From positions 27,794 to 91,793 of the forward strand of contig NZ_JABYQT010000011.1 of NCBI RefSeq assembly GCF_020075495.1: 64,000 nt of DNA. The letters run 5' to 3'. Below, piece after piece: positions 16,367-31,711 of the stretch. Position numbers and translations under genes: made by a program. How positions within the stretch are numbered: position 1 is the first letter of the stretch; each line of letters begins with the position of its first letter. The stretch is from Vreelandella aquamarina. GTDB lineage: Bacteria > Pseudomonadota > Gammaproteobacteria > Pseudomonadales > Halomonadaceae. The notes under the pieces were generated by a model. It searched no databases and was not told the DNA's origin. It saw only the letters and a list, made by a program, of their open reading frames with translations.

Positions 16367-17589
16367 AAACGCTCGTGGGGGTTACGCTGGCGCTGGTGCC
16401 CATGGCGGGCTGGGCGGCCAGCACCGAATATCAGGACATCGAGCGCGGGCGCTATATCGGCGTGCTGGGGGATTGCGCGGCCTGTCACACCGCCAACGAC
16501 GACCAGCCGTTTGCCGGCGGCGTGCCGCTGGAGACGCCTTTCGGCACGCTCATTGCGCCCAACATCACCCCGGACCCAGCCACCGGGCTTGGGCGATGGA
16601 GCTATGAGGAGTTCAAGGCGGCGATGACCGAAGGGGTCGGCAAGGGCGGTTATCATCTCTACCCGGCCATGCCGTATCCTTCCTATACGCTGATGCACGA
16701 GAAGGACATTCGCGATCTCTGGTCGTTTTTGCAGACGGTGACGCCGGTCGAAAACGCCATAGAGGCCAACCAGCTGCCGTTCCCGTTCAGTATTCGCTCG
16801 GTGATGATGGGCTGGAACTGGCTGAATTTCGACGAGCGAACCTTCGAGCCCGACCCGGAACAGTCCGACGAGATCAATCGTGGCGCCTACCTGGTCGAAA
16901 GCCTGGGACACTGCGGCACTTGCCACACGCCGCGCAACTTCATGGGCGGCGAAGGGAGCGACAAGTTTGCCGGGGCCACCGTCGAGGGGTGGTACGCGCC
17001 CAACATCACGCCGAACGCCCACGTGGGCATCGGAAGCTGGAGCGACGACGAGCTGGTCGAGTACCTGCAAACCGGCGGCAATCGCTACGGCTTCGCCTCC
17101 GGCCCGATGGCCGATGAAGTGCATCACTCCTCTCAGCACTGGACCGAGGACGACTTGTACGCCGTGGCGCGCTACCTGCTCAGCGGGGCGGGCCTCGACT
17201 CGAGCGACTGGGACCGCGAGCCGCCAGAGCCGCTGCCCGAAGACAACCCGCAGGTCGCTGCCGGAAGCCACATCTACTTCGACCGCTGTTCCGGGTGTCA
17301 TACGCCCAACGGCGGCGGCGAGTACGGCATCTTTCCGCAGCTGGCCAGCAACCCCCTGGTCAACGGTGACAACACTACCTCGCTGATCCGGGTCGTGCTG
17401 GCCGGCAGCCGCCCGGTGGCCACCGATGCCAAACCCACCGCACCGGCCATGCCGTCGTTTGCCTGGAACTTGAATGACGAGGAGGTCGCCAGCGTGCTGA
17501 CGTTCGTGCGCAACAGCTGGGGAAATGCCGCGCCGGCGGTATCGGCCGGGGAGGTGGCGGATCTGCGCGAAGAGATGCGCGGCAATTGA
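16363..17589 (+). CDS. Tri-haem cytochrome c subunit of GMC dehydrogenase
   Basis: 408 residues with a Sec signal peptide (about 1-18, ending GWAA) and three CxxCH haem sites: CAACH near residue 41, CGTCH near 184 and CSGCH near 308. This matches the membrane-associated cytochrome subunit of gluconate, sorbitol and alcohol dehydrogenases. It takes electrons from the flavin subunit and passes them to quinone. It overlaps the flavin gene by 4 bp, so translation is probably coupled. An upstream in-frame ATG at 16210 lies inside the flavin gene and is rejected. Confidence 0.95.
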   Translation: MKTLVGVTLALVPMAGWAASTEYQDIERGRYIGVLGDCAACHTANDDQPFAGGVPLETPFGTLIAPNITPDPATGLGRWSYEEFKAAMTEGVGKGGYHLYPAMPYPSYTLMHEKDIRDLWSFLQTVTPVENAIEANQLPFPFSIRSVMMGWNWLNFDERTFEPDPEQSDEINRGAYLVESLGHCGTCHTPRNFMGGEGSDKFAGATVEGWYAPNITPNAHVGIGSWSDDELVEYLQTGGNRYGFASGPMADEVHHSSQHWTEDDLYAVARYLLSGAGLDSSDWDREPPEPLPEDNPQVAAGSHIYFDRCSGCHTPNGGGEYGIFPQLASNPLVNGDNTTSLIRVVLAGSRPVATDAKPTAPAMPSFAWNLNDEEVASVLTFVRNSWGNAAPAVSAGEVADLREEMRGN

Positions 17590-17597
17590 TCGTGACG

Positions 17598-17622
17598 CCG
17601 GCAGGCAGCGGTCGCCTGCCGG
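17598..17622. terminator. GC-rich hairpin between convergent operons
   Basis: CCGGCAGGC (17598-17606) pairs with GCCTGCCGG (17614-17622) around a 7-nt loop. There is no T-run on either side. It lies in the 72-bp gap between the convergent dehydrogenase and iron-transport operons. Confidence 0.4.
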
Positions 17623-17661
17623 TGTCGATAACGTCGGGTCGTGAATAGCGGGCCAAAAGCG

Positions 17662-18411
17662 CTAGACGGCCTCTTCGACGATCAGCTGAGGCCGCCCCTT
17701 CGAGCAGGGTTCGATACGCGCCTCGACCCGGTAGACCTGGCGCAGAAGCGCGGGAGTGATCACCTCCTGGGTGGCGCCGCAGGCGATCAGTCGGCCCTGC
17801 TCGATCACCATCGCGCAGTCGGTGAAGCGCAGCGCATGATTCAAATCGTGAAGCGCCACCAGAATCAGCATGCCGCGCTCGTCGGCCAGCCGTCGCAGCA
17901 CGGTGAGCAGGTTGATCTGGCGGTTCAGGTCGAGCGCCGAGGTGGGCTCGTCGAGCATCAATATCTCCGGCTCCTGAACCAGCGCCTGGGCCGCACTCAC
18001 CAGCTGGCGCTGCCCGCCGCTCAAATCGCCGATGTCGCGCTCGCCAAGCGAGGTGATGGCAAGCTCTTCAAGCGCCCGGTCCACCTGGGCGAGATCCTCC
18101 GGCTGAACCTTGAGGCTTCGCCCCTGCATGCGCGCAAGCAGCACCGACTCATAGACGCTCAGTACCGCTTTCGCGCCGGTCTCCTGGGGCATGTAGGCCA
18201 CCGGGCGCTCGGCATCGCTGCCTTCGATGGCGACCTCGCCTTGCCCCTGAACCAGGCCCAGGATGCGGCGAAAGAGCGTCGATTTGCCCGCCGCGTTGGG
18301 GCCGAGAAGCGCCACGACCTGGCCGCCGTGAAAGGTGGGCGTGGTGACGTCGTCGACGATGGTGCGGCGCCCGTAGCGCGCGGATACGTGAGTGAGCGTG
18401 AGCCTTACCAT
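17662..18411 (-). CDS. Iron-chelate ABC transporter, ATP-binding protein
   Basis: 249 residues of the FecE/FepC/FhuC class. Walker A GPNAAGKST is at about residues 37-45, the ABC signature LSGGQRQLVSAAQAL at about 130-144, Walker B ILMLDEPTSALD at about 150-161, and the switch His is in LHDLNHAL. It powers import of a ferric chelate or cobalamin. It overlaps the permease gene by 7 bp, and the start at 18411 avoids a long extension inside that gene. It is last in a three-gene operon behind a Fur-box-like site. Confidence 0.93.
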   Translation of the reverse strand: MVRLTLTHVSARYGRRTIVDDVTTPTFHGGQVVALLGPNAAGKSTLFRRILGLVQGQGEVAIEGSDAERPVAYMPQETGAKAVLSVYESVLLARMQGRSLKVQPEDLAQVDRALEELAITSLGERDIGDLSGGQRQLVSAAQALVQEPEILMLDEPTSALDLNRQINLLTVLRRLADERGMLILVALHDLNHALRFTDCAMVIEQGRLIACGATQEVITPALLRQVYRVEARIEPCSKGRPQLIVEEAV

Positions 18412-19475
18412 GACGCCTTCTTGTGGTTGAGCACCAGAAACAGGAAAAACGGAATGCCGACCAGGGAGGTGATGATGCCGATGGGGATGATCGTACCGGG
18501 AATCACGAGCTTCGAGATCACCGAACCCACCGAGAGTATCAGCGCGCCGCAAAGCGCCGAGCCGGGCAGGAAGAAGCGTTGGTCCTCACCCAGCAGCATG
18601 CGCGCGATATGCGGGCCGACCAGGCCGATGAAACCGATGGTGCCCACGAAGGCCACCGCCACGGCGGAGAGAAGCGACACCAGAATCAGCACCTCGAGGC
18701 GCAGCGCCCGCGGCTTCACGCCCATGCTCTCGGCCTTGGCATCGCCCAGGCGCATGGCGGTCAGCGCCCAGCCGTGGCGGGCCAGAAGCGGCATGACCGC
18801 AGCGAGAATGCCCAGCGCGATCCAGAACTTGGGCCAGGTGGCCTTGGTGAGGCTGCCCATGGTCCAGAACACCACGGCGGCCACCGCCTCCTGGCTGGCG
18901 AAGAATTGAATCAGCGCCATGAGGGAGTTGAAGATGAACACCATGGCGATGCCCAGCAGCACGATGGTTTCCACCGTCACGCCCCGCTTCATGCTCAACA
19001 GATGGATCATGAATGCGGTGAACATCGCCATGACGAAGGCGTTGATGGGCACCACGAACTCGATGGCAGCGGGAATGATCGCCACGCCAAAGGCGAGCCC
19101 CAGGGCGGCGCCGAAGCTTGCCCCGGCGGAGATGCCGAGCGTAAAGGGGCTCGCCAGCGGGTTGCTCAGGATGGTCTGCATCTGGGCGCCGGCCACCGAC
19201 AAACTCGCCCCCACCACCAGCGCCATCAGCGCCACCGGCATGCGGATCTCCCAGAGAATCACCCGCGCCTGGTGGCTCACGCTACCCGGGGTGAGCAGCG
19301 CGGCGATCACCTCGGACAGCGTATAGCGTGCCGGGCCCAGGGCCAGGTCCACGCACAGGCTGAAAAACAGTGCCACGATCAGGGCGGCCAGAATCAGCTG
19401 GCGGCGCAGCACCTGACTTTTGTAGTGTGTCCGCCCAAGCGTCGCCGGGGCCGTGACGGCGCTGTCACTCATCAT
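18405..19475 (-). CDS. Iron-chelate ABC transporter, FecCD-family permease
   Basis: 356 residues with about nine to ten membrane spans and the FecCD signatures PLASPFTLGISAGASFGAALGL in the middle and GTIGFIGLVGPHIARMLLGEDQR near residue 275. It forms the membrane channel. Only one permease gene is present, so a homodimer is expected. Starts: ATG at 19475 or 19472, overlapping the end of the binding-protein gene by about 10 bp; a TTG at 19502 is less likely. The last 7 bp overlap the ATPase gene. Confidence 0.93.
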   Translation of the reverse strand: MMSDSAVTAPATLGRTHYKSQVLRRQLILAALIVALFFSLCVDLALGPARYTLSEVIAALLTPGSVSHQARVILWEIRMPVALMALVVGASLSVAGAQMQTILSNPLASPFTLGISAGASFGAALGLAFGVAIIPAAIEFVVPINAFVMAMFTAFMIHLLSMKRGVTVETIVLLGIAMVFIFNSLMALIQFFASQEAVAAVVFWTMGSLTKATWPKFWIALGILAAVMPLLARHGWALTAMRLGDAKAESMGVKPRALRLEVLILVSLLSAVAVAFVGTIGFIGLVGPHIARMLLGEDQRFFLPGSALCGALILSVGSVISKLVIPGTIIPIGIITSLVGIPFFLFLVLNHKKASW

Positions 19476-20589
19476 CGAGGGAAATCCAGTAGCCGGACTC
19501 AAACTCGATCGGCAAAAAGCGTTCGTGGAGCTCGCGCATCGTCTCTTCCGGGTCGAGATCCTCGAAGAGTTCCGGATGCAGCCACTTGGCGATCTGCTGA
19601 ATGGCCACGAAGTAGTAGGGGCTGTTGTAGAACTGGTGCCAGATGGCGTGGACGTTGCCCTCCGCCACCGCCTGAATGCCGGTCATCGCCGTACGCTCGG
19701 TCAGTCCTTCGAGCTTGGCGCGGGCGACCTCAAGATCCGCGCCCGGGCCCACACCCACCCAGTCGCCGCCGGGCACGTAGGCATCCCAGTTGCCGCCGGT
19801 GACGATCACGTGCGCCGGGTCGGCGGCGATGATCTGCTCCGGGTTCAGCACACCGAAGGTGCCCGGGATGATGCCGTCGGCGATGTTGGCGCCGCCGGCA
19901 AGGGTCACGTACTCGCCGAAGTTGGCCGGGCCGAAGCTCATGCAGCACTCGTCGGAGTAGCCGCCGGCGCGGTCGATGAACACGCTGGGACGCTCCGGGT
20001 CTTCGCGTTCGATCACGTCGGTCACCCGGGCAAGCTGCGCCTCGGCAAAGTCGATGAACGCCTCGGCGGCGTCTTCGTCATCCATGATCTGACCCATCAG
20101 GCGCATCGAGGGGATCGTATGGGCGATCGGGTCCTCGCGAAAATCGACGTAGACGATGGGAATGCCGAGCTTGGCAAGCTTGTCGTCATAAGCCGCGTCT
20201 TCGGTGGCCGCCTTGGCTTCCAGGTTCATGAACACCACGTCCGGCGAGAGCGACGCCGCCTGCTCCACATCAAACGTGCCGTCCTTGAAGCCGCCGAAGG
20301 TGGGGATATCGGCGATCTCGGGGAAGCGCTCGGCGTAGCGGGCGTAGTTGTCCGGGTCGGCCTGGGGGAAGTCCTCGCGCCAGCCCACCACATGAGTGAA
20401 GGGGGCCTCGGGCTCGAGCAGGCCCAGCAGATAGATCTGGCGGCCTTCACCGAGGATGACGCGCTCGGCGGGGGCATCGAAGGTGACCTCGCGGCCGGTG
20501 ATGTCCACTACCTCGACGGGGGCGGCCTGGGCCGCCGCGCAGCCAAGCGCGGCAGCGCCGGCCAGGCCTTTCAACAAATGAGTGCGCAT
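19465..20589 (-). CDS. Periplasmic iron-chelate binding protein
   Basis: 374 residues with a signal peptide (about 1-22, AAAQA/APVEV) and a cluster A-II (BtuF/FhuD-type) fold. It starts with VEVVDITGREVTFDAPAERVI and contains SPDVVFMN and a Cys pair in DECCMSFGPANFGEY. The Cys pair and large size are unusual within the family and may hint at a specific ligand. It captures a ferric chelate for the permease and ATPase downstream. The start is ATG at 20589 with GGAAA upstream; a frame-open region to 20820 lacks support. A Fur-box-like sequence lies about 90 bp upstream. Confidence 0.9.
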   Translation of the reverse strand: MRTHLLKGLAGAAALGCAAAQAAPVEVVDITGREVTFDAPAERVILGEGRQIYLLGLLEPEAPFTHVVGWREDFPQADPDNYARYAERFPEIADIPTFGGFKDGTFDVEQAASLSPDVVFMNLEAKAATEDAAYDDKLAKLGIPIVYVDFREDPIAHTIPSMRLMGQIMDDEDAAEAFIDFAEAQLARVTDVIEREDPERPSVFIDRAGGYSDECCMSFGPANFGEYVTLAGGANIADGIIPGTFGVLNPEQIIAADPAHVIVTGGNWDAYVPGGDWVGVGPGADLEVARAKLEGLTERTAMTGIQAVAEGNVHAIWHQFYNSPYYFVAIQQIAKWLHPELFEDLDPEETMRELHERFLPIEFESGYWISLDDE

Positions 20590-20674
20590 GAACGTTTCCG
20601 CAGATTCAGGGTGTAAAAGACGTCGTGCCAGCAAGCGCGAGGCGCGATGGCGATACAAACGTGTCAAAACAACT

Positions 20675-20693
20675 GTGTATGATTCGCATTTAC
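20675..20693 (-). promoter_or_regulatory. Fur box candidate for the iron ABC operon
   Basis: Minus strand GTAAATGCGAATCATACAC matches the 19-bp Fur consensus at 12 of 19 positions, including the core AATG and AATCAT. It sits between the divergent binding-protein gene and the DUF2218 gene and could control both. Confidence 0.55.
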
Positions 20694-20855
20694 ATGAGCG
20701 TATTATCGAGAAAACCCGCCAGCCTGTCGAGAGATTGCAGGGCGGCTGTTCCATTTTTTTAAACGAGCCGTTGCGTACACGAGCCGCGCCGCCATTGTTA
20801 GCGTATAGCGCTGGTTTCATGAAACATCAGCGGTTTCTTATTCGAGGAGAGCATC

Positions 20856-22035
<1,180 letters not shown>

Positions 22036-22351
22036 AACCAGTCGCCGGGGGTAGCCGGCGGGGTGGAAATGCTGTAACATTCCAAAAATTTTGGCCGGGT
22101 GGTGCACGTGAATAGAAGGTAAAACGGCGAAAGCGCTTCGCTTGTTGCCCTGGCGCCACTCGATGGTCGCCCAACGCCGTAAGCAATGCCCTGGCCACCG
22201 CCACGGATAGAGAACAACAAGCGGGATGAAACCGATTTTTTTACTGTCGGCTTCGTCCCGCTTTTTTACGACCCGACGTTTATCGACAAACGCCGACACC
22301 GGATCGCCGAGCCTGCGCCCACAGGCTCCCACCAGCATGGGAGAACTTGCC
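22036..22351 (+). other. dapB-carA intergenic / carA leader region
   Basis: A 316-bp stretch without a convincing gene. It contains an intrinsic-terminator-like hairpin at 22219-22268 and a four-codon mini-ORF from a GTG at 22108 (coding M-N-R-R-stop) without a clear ribosome site. An in-frame ATG at 22226 would extend CarA by 42 residues and lies inside the hairpin. I read the region as a promoter plus carA leader with possible attenuation. Confidence 0.5.
22219..22268 (+). terminator. Terminator/attenuator hairpin before carA
   Basis: AAGCGGGA (22219-22226) pairs with TCCCGCTT (22256-22263). An inner CCGA/TCGG pairing extends the stem, and it is followed by TTTTT. It has all features of an intrinsic terminator but stands about 85 bp before the carA start, so it either ends dapB transcription or attenuates carAB. 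Confidence 0.7.
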
Positions 22352-23512
22352 TTGAATAACCCCGCATTGAGCAAACCTGCGATATTGGCCCTGGAAGATG
22401 GCAGCGTGTTTCACGGAATTGCCATTGGCGCCGACGGCGTCACAAGCGGTGAGGTGGTGTTCAATACGGCCATGACCGGCTACCAGGAAATTCTCACTGA
22501 CCTCTCCTATTCCCGCCAGATCGTTACTCTTACTTACCCCCATATCGGCAATACCGGCATCAATACGGAAGACACCGAGTCCGCCTCGATTGCCGCAGCG
22601 GGGTTGGTGATTCGCGATCTGCCTCTGCTGGCCAGCAGTTTCCGCTCCGAGCAGTCTCTGTCTGACTACCTGAAGAGCCAGAACGTACTGGGTATCGCCG
22701 ATATTGATACCCGCCGCCTGACGCGTATTCTGCGCGATAAAGGTGCTCAGAACGGCGCGATTCTGGCAGGAAGCGAAGCTGAAGGTGATGACGCGGTAGA
22801 GCGCGCCCTGGCAGCTGCCAAGGCCTTCCCGGGCTTGAAAGGCATGGATCTGGCCAAGGAAGTTTCCTGCAAGGAGGCTTACGAGTGGACAGAGGGCGAG
22901 TGGACGCTGGGCACGGGCTACGCAGACACCTCGAAAGGCGAACGTCCTTTCCACGTGGTGGCGTACGACTACGGCGTGAAGTTCAATATTCTGCGCATGC
23001 TGGCCGCCCGCGGCTGCCGGCTGACGGTGGTGCCGGCGCAAACCCCGGCGCAGGAAGTGCTGGCGATGAACCCGGATGGCGTGTTCCTGGCCAATGGCCC
23101 CGGCGACCCCGAGCCCTGCGACTACGCCATCAAGGCGATCCAGGAAGTGCTCGAGACGGATACCCCGGTGTTCGGCATCTGCCTGGGCCATCAGCTTTTG
23201 GCGCTCGCGAGTGGGGCGAAGACCGTCAAGATGAACCACGGCCACCACGGCGCCAACCACCCGGTCCAGGACCTGGACACCGGCACGGTCATGATCACAA
23301 GCCAGAACCACGGCTTCGCCGCGGATGAAACGACGCTTCCCGCGAACCTGCGCGCCACGCACCGCTCGCTGTTCGACGGCACGCTGCAGGGCATCGAGCG
23401 TACCGATCGCCCGGCGTTCAGTTTCCAGGGGCACCCGGAAGCGAGCCCCGGCCCGAAGGACGTGTCGCCGCTGTTCGATCGTTTTATCGAGATGATGCAG
23501 GCGCGCCGCTAG
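22352..23512 (+). CDS. carA: Carbamoyl-phosphate synthase small subunit
   Basis: 386 residues with TTG start. The N-terminal CPSase domain begins [16 protein letters not shown]; the C-terminal class I glutaminase has the nucleophile Cys in [14 protein letters not shown] (about 275) and the catalytic His/Glu in [11 protein letters not shown]. It releases ammonia from glutamine for CarB in pyrimidine and arginine synthesis. TTG at 22352 was chosen because GGGAG lies 8 bp upstream and homologues begin near here. An ATG at 22337 adds five residues. Confidence 0.96.
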   Translation: MNNPALSKPAILALEDGSVFHGIAIGADGVTSGEVVFNTAMTGYQEILTDLSYSRQIVTLTYPHIGNTGINTEDTESASIAAAGLVIRDLPLLASSFRSEQSLSDYLKSQNVLGIADIDTRRLTRILRDKGAQNGAILAGSEAEGDDAVERALAAAKAFPGLKGMDLAKEVSCKEAYEWTEGEWTLGTGYADTSKGERPFHVVAYDYGVKFNILRMLAARGCRLTVVPAQTPAQEVLAMNPDGVFLANGPGDPEPCDYAIKAIQEVLETDTPVFGICLGHQLLALASGAKTVKMNHGHHGANHPVQDLDTGTVMITSQNHGFAADETTLPANLRATHRSLFDGTLQGIERTDRPAFSFQGHPEASPGPKDVSPLFDRFIEMMQARR

Positions 23513-23581
23513 AGCGCGCCCCAGCATCGCCGTATTGCCGTCTCTTGTCGCTCATCGTCACCATTTCTTGCGGGAACCGTT

Positions 23582-26808
<3,227 letters not shown>

Positions 26809-26812
<4 letters not shown>

Positions 26813-27285
26813 ACAAGGTCCCGATGACCGTTGCGGGCGAAAAGAGCCTTCGCGAAGAGCTTGATCATCTGAAGGGCACGGCACGCCCCCAGGTGATTGC
26901 CGCTATCGCTGAAGCACGCGAGCACGGCGATCTCAAGGAGAACGCCGAGTACCATGCCGCCCGCGAGCAGCAAGGATTTATCGAGGGTCGCATTCAGGAG
27001 ATCGAGAGCAAGCTTTCCGTAGCCCAGGTGATCGACGTCACCAAGCTGCCCAAGACCGGCAAGGTGATCTTTGGCGTCACGGTATCGCTGCTTAACCTGG
27101 ATACCGATGCCAACGTCACCTACAAGATCGTCGGTGAGGACGAGGCGGATATCAAATCGGGTCGCATCTCGGTCACCTCACCCATTGCCCGCGCGCTGAT
27201 CGGCAAGGAAGAGGGCGAGGTGGTCGTGGTGAAGACGCCCGGCGGCGACGTCGAGTATGAAGTCGAAAGCGTCGAGCATCTGTAG
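26809..27285 (+). CDS. greA: Transcription elongation factor GreA
   Basis: 158 residues, as in E. coli. The N-terminal coiled-coil finger has the acidic tip [18 protein letters not shown] at about residues 35-52; the C-terminal FKBP-like domain starts near 80. It rescues backtracked RNA polymerase by stimulating transcript cleavage. The start is embedded in the carB stop, with GCAGGAG just before. A strong bidirectional terminator follows. Confidence 0.98.
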
Positions 27286-27334
27286 GCACGTGCCTGCGTA
27301 GCCGTACCGAGGCGCCTGGTAACCGGGCGCCCAC

Positions 27335-27374
27335 AAAAAAGCCCGCCAGTTCATCATCTGCTCGCGGGCTTTTT
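27335..27374. terminator. Bidirectional terminator between greA and yhbY
   Basis: AAAAAAGCCCGC (27335-27346) faces GCGGGCTTTTT (27364-27374) around a 17-nt loop. With A-runs and T-runs on both flanks it serves both convergent genes. Confidence 0.9.
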
Positions 27375-27393
27375 GACGTCAGGGCAGTGGTGC

Positions 27394-27720
27394 TTAATGC
27401 CGGCCGTGGTGGTTCTCGAAGCGTGCCACGTTGGAGAGCTTCGGGTTGGCCTTGGGGTTGCGGCGGTAGAGCAGCGCCATCTTGCCAATCGTCTGAACCA
27501 CGTCGGCACGGCTGTCCTGGGTCAGTTCATTGAGCATGGCCGCACGGTCGTCACGCTCAGCCAGGGCAAGTTTCACCTTGATGAGCTCGTGATCGTTGAG
27601 CGCGCGGTCGAGTTCTGCGAGCAGATTTTCGGAGACGCCGTTCTCGGAAACGGTGACCACGGGGTTCAAATGGTGGCCAATGCTGCGAAATGCTTTCTTT
27701 TGTGCCTGTGACAAGCTCAT
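27394..27720 (-). CDS. yhbY: CRM-domain ribosome-associated protein YhbY
   Basis: 108 residues of the CRS1-YhbY (CRM) RNA-binding family. The family motif GHHLNPVVTVSENGVSENLLAELDRAL is at about 15-41, with VQTIGKMALLYRRN near the C-terminus. It associates with pre-50S particles in E. coli. It is convergent with greA and divergent from rlmE, the same order as in Pseudomonas and E. coli. Confidence 0.95.
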   Translation of the reverse strand: MSLSQAQKKAFRSIGHHLNPVVTVSENGVSENLLAELDRALNDHELIKVKLALAERDDRAAMLNELTQDSRADVVQTIGKMALLYRRNPKANPKLSNVARFENHHGRH

Positions 27721-27834
27721 GGTATCTTGCGGTATCCCGGTTAGCGCTTAACGCTCCATCTTACGGTGAAATGCCGGCGAGTGAAAGCAATCGCGTCAAT
27801 GCGCCCATCTCTCATGCCAGTGTCAGATTCTCAT

Positions 27835-28482
27835 ATGCAGCAAAAGCCCCCAAAGCGTAAACACGCCGTCAGCAAGACCAGCAATAACTGGAAGAAGGAG
27901 CATTTTGACGACCAGTACGTCAAGCAGAGCTGGCAGGATGGCTATCGCTCCCGCGCAAGCTACAAGCTGCTGGAGCTCGATGAGAAGGATAAGCTGTTTC
28001 GCTCCGGCATGACGGTGATTGACCTGGGCGCAGCACCGGGCGGCTGGAGCCAGATTGCCGCCGAGAAGGTAGGGCCCGAGGGCGTGGTGATTGCCTCGGA
28101 CATTCTGGAGATGGACGCGCTCGCTGGCGTGGACTTCGTGCAGGGCGATTTCACCGAAGAGAGCGTGTTGAACGCGATCCTCGAACGGCTGGGAAATCGG
28201 CCGGTCGACCTTGTGATGTCTGACATGGCCCCCAATATGAGTGGTATGGCGGCCATCGACCAGCCCCAGGCCATGTATCTGGTGGAGCTGGCCCTTGAGC
28301 TGGCCCGGGAAACGCTGCCCCCGGGCGGGCGGTTTCTGGCCAAGGTATTTCAGGGGGAGGGGTTCGACGCCTACCTCAAGGAACTGCGCAGCAGCTTCGA
28401 CCGGGTCGTGACCCGGAAGCCAGATGCCTCGCGAGCACGTTCGCGGGAAGTCTACTTTTTAGCCGAGGGGTTTCGCGGCTAA
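27835..28482 (+). CDS. rlmE: 23S rRNA 2'-O-ribose methyltransferase RlmE
   Basis: 215 residues. It has the SAM-binding motif [15 protein letters not shown] (about 61-75) and the catalytic K-D-K-E set: Lys in [11 protein letters not shown], Asp in [10 protein letters not shown], Lys in AKVFQG, Glu in [12 protein letters not shown]. It methylates U2552 of 23S rRNA and is heat-inducible in E. coli (FtsJ/RrmJ). No good ribosome site is visible at any of the in-frame ATGs (27766, 27799, 27814, 27835); the last fits family length. It lies 201 bp before ftsH, the conserved pair. Confidence 0.95.
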   Translation: MQQKPPKRKHAVSKTSNNWKKEHFDDQYVKQSWQDGYRSRASYKLLELDEKDKLFRSGMTVIDLGAAPGGWSQIAAEKVGPEGVVIASDILEMDALAGVDFVQGDFTEESVLNAILERLGNRPVDLVMSDMAPNMSGMAAIDQPQAMYLVELALELARETLPPGGRFLAKVFQGEGFDAYLKELRSSFDRVVTRKPDASRARSREVYFLAEGFRG

Positions 28483-28543
28483 ACTAGCAACGTGAGCATA
28501 GCAAAGATTTATCACCGCGATTGCCAGACAGGCAGGCGCAAGG

Positions 28544-28579
28544 TGTGTCACATTATAGGTAGGTGATAAGCGTGACACA
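28544..28579. repeat. 8-bp inverted repeat upstream of ftsH
   Basis: TGTGTCAC (28544-28551) and GTGACACA (28572-28579) are a perfect inverted repeat separated by 20 bp, in the 201-bp rlmE-ftsH gap. It could be an operator with two half-sites. No known regulator is recognised. Confidence 0.4.
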
Positions 28580-28683
28580 GATGGCCCAAAGCCGACGCTT
28601 TGGCAAGGGTTGAACGTCTGGTACTGCGGCAGGGTCTTAGTATCGGCGGTTAACTGACGGATTCTTGTAATGAGGGTAGCCCC

Positions 28684-30690
<2,007 letters not shown>

Positions 30691-30709
30691 CCCCTCGGCC
30701 GTTCATCAA

Positions 30710-30735
30710 GGCGCCCCATGACGGGGCGCCTTTTT
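30710..30735 (+). terminator. Terminator after ftsH
   Basis: GGCGCCCC (30710-30717) pairs with GGGGCGCC (30723-30730) around a 5-nt loop, followed by TTTTT. folP must therefore have its own promoter or depend on read-through. Confidence 0.88.
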
Positions 30736-30850
30736 GTTATGCTTTGTTCAACCTGCTCTGCTCAACCGTAGCGCTGCTTTTTTTACAGGCGTCAGCATGA
30801 AATCGATAATCGACTCTCCCAAGCCTCGAGTAATGAAGGACAATGTGAAC

Positions 30851-31711
30851 ATGCGCTGCGGGCGCCACCGGCTGGATCTCTCTTTCCCTCGCGTGATGGG
30901 CATCCTGAACGTCACGCCCGATTCGTTTTCCGATGGTGGCCGGCACGTAGCCCTGGATGACGCGTTGCGCCACGCCGAGCGCATGCTGGCCGAAGGGGCT
31001 GCCATTATCGATGTGGGCGGCGAGTCCACCCGTCCGGGCGCGGAACCCTTGAGCGAGCAGCAGGAACTCGATCGGGTGGCGCCCGTGGTCGAGGCGCTGG
31101 TGCGTGAACTGGATGCTCTGGTATCGGTGGATACCAGTAGTCCCTTGGTGATGCGCGAAGCCGGCGTATTGGGGGCTGGTATGCTCAATGATGTGCGGGC
31201 CCTGGAGCGTGAGGGGGCCTTGATGGCGGCGGTGGGCAGCGGGCTCCCGGTTTGCCTGATGCATCGCCAGGGCGAGCCGCAGGATATGCAGCAGTCGCCG
31301 GCCTACGATCAACCGGTGGAGCAGGCGGTCATCGAGTATCTGGCGCAGCGCGTGGCGCAATGCGAAGCCGCGGGGCTTGAGCGCAGCCGGATGCTGCTGG
31401 ACCCGGGGTTCGGGTTTGGCAAGACCGTCGAGCATAACCTGCGTCTGCTGAAATACATGAGCGCGCTGCAGGCATTGGAACTGCCGCTGCTGGTCGGCAT
31501 GTCGCGCAAGAGCATGATCGGCAAGGTGCTGGGCCGCTCGGTTCAGGAGCGTCTGGCCGGCGGGCTTGCGCTTTCGGCCATGGCGGTCGAGCGCGGCGCG
31601 CGTATCTTGCGCGTGCACGATGTCGGGCCGACGGTGGATGCCGTCAATATGGCCTGGGCAGTGCTGCAGGAGGGGTGTGAAATGCCCATGAACGAGGAAG
31701 GCCAGCTATGA
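30851..31711 (+). CDS. folP: Dihydropteroate synthase FolP
   Basis: 286 residues. TIM barrel with [15 protein letters not shown] (about 17-31), the GGESTRPGA loop (about 56-64), and [16 protein letters not shown] and [10 protein letters not shown] further on. It condenses p-aminobenzoate with the pterin diphosphate in folate synthesis; sulfonamides act here. Several in-frame ATGs (30797, 30833, 30851) exist; the last has AAGGAC 10 bp upstream and matches family N-termini. Its stop overlaps the glmM start (ATGA). Confidence 0.96.
   Translation: MRCGRHRLDLSFPRVMGILNVTPDSFSDGGRHVALDDALRHAERMLAEGAAIIDVGGESTRPGAEPLSEQQELDRVAPVVEALVRELDALVSVDTSSPLVMREAGVLGAGMLNDVRALEREGALMAAVGSGLPVCLMHRQGEPQDMQQSPAYDQPVEQAVIEYLAQRVAQCEAAGLERSRMLLDPGFGFGKTVEHNLRLLKYMSALQALELPLLVGMSRKSMIGKVLGRSVQERLAGGLALSAMAVERGARILRVHDVGPTVDAVNMAWAVLQEGCEMPMNEEGQL

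Noticed and set aside
22226..22351. 42-residue N-terminal extension of CarA from the ATG at 22226
   Set aside because: The extension would start inside a terminator hairpin and has no counterpart in the family; TTG 22352 has a good ribosome site.
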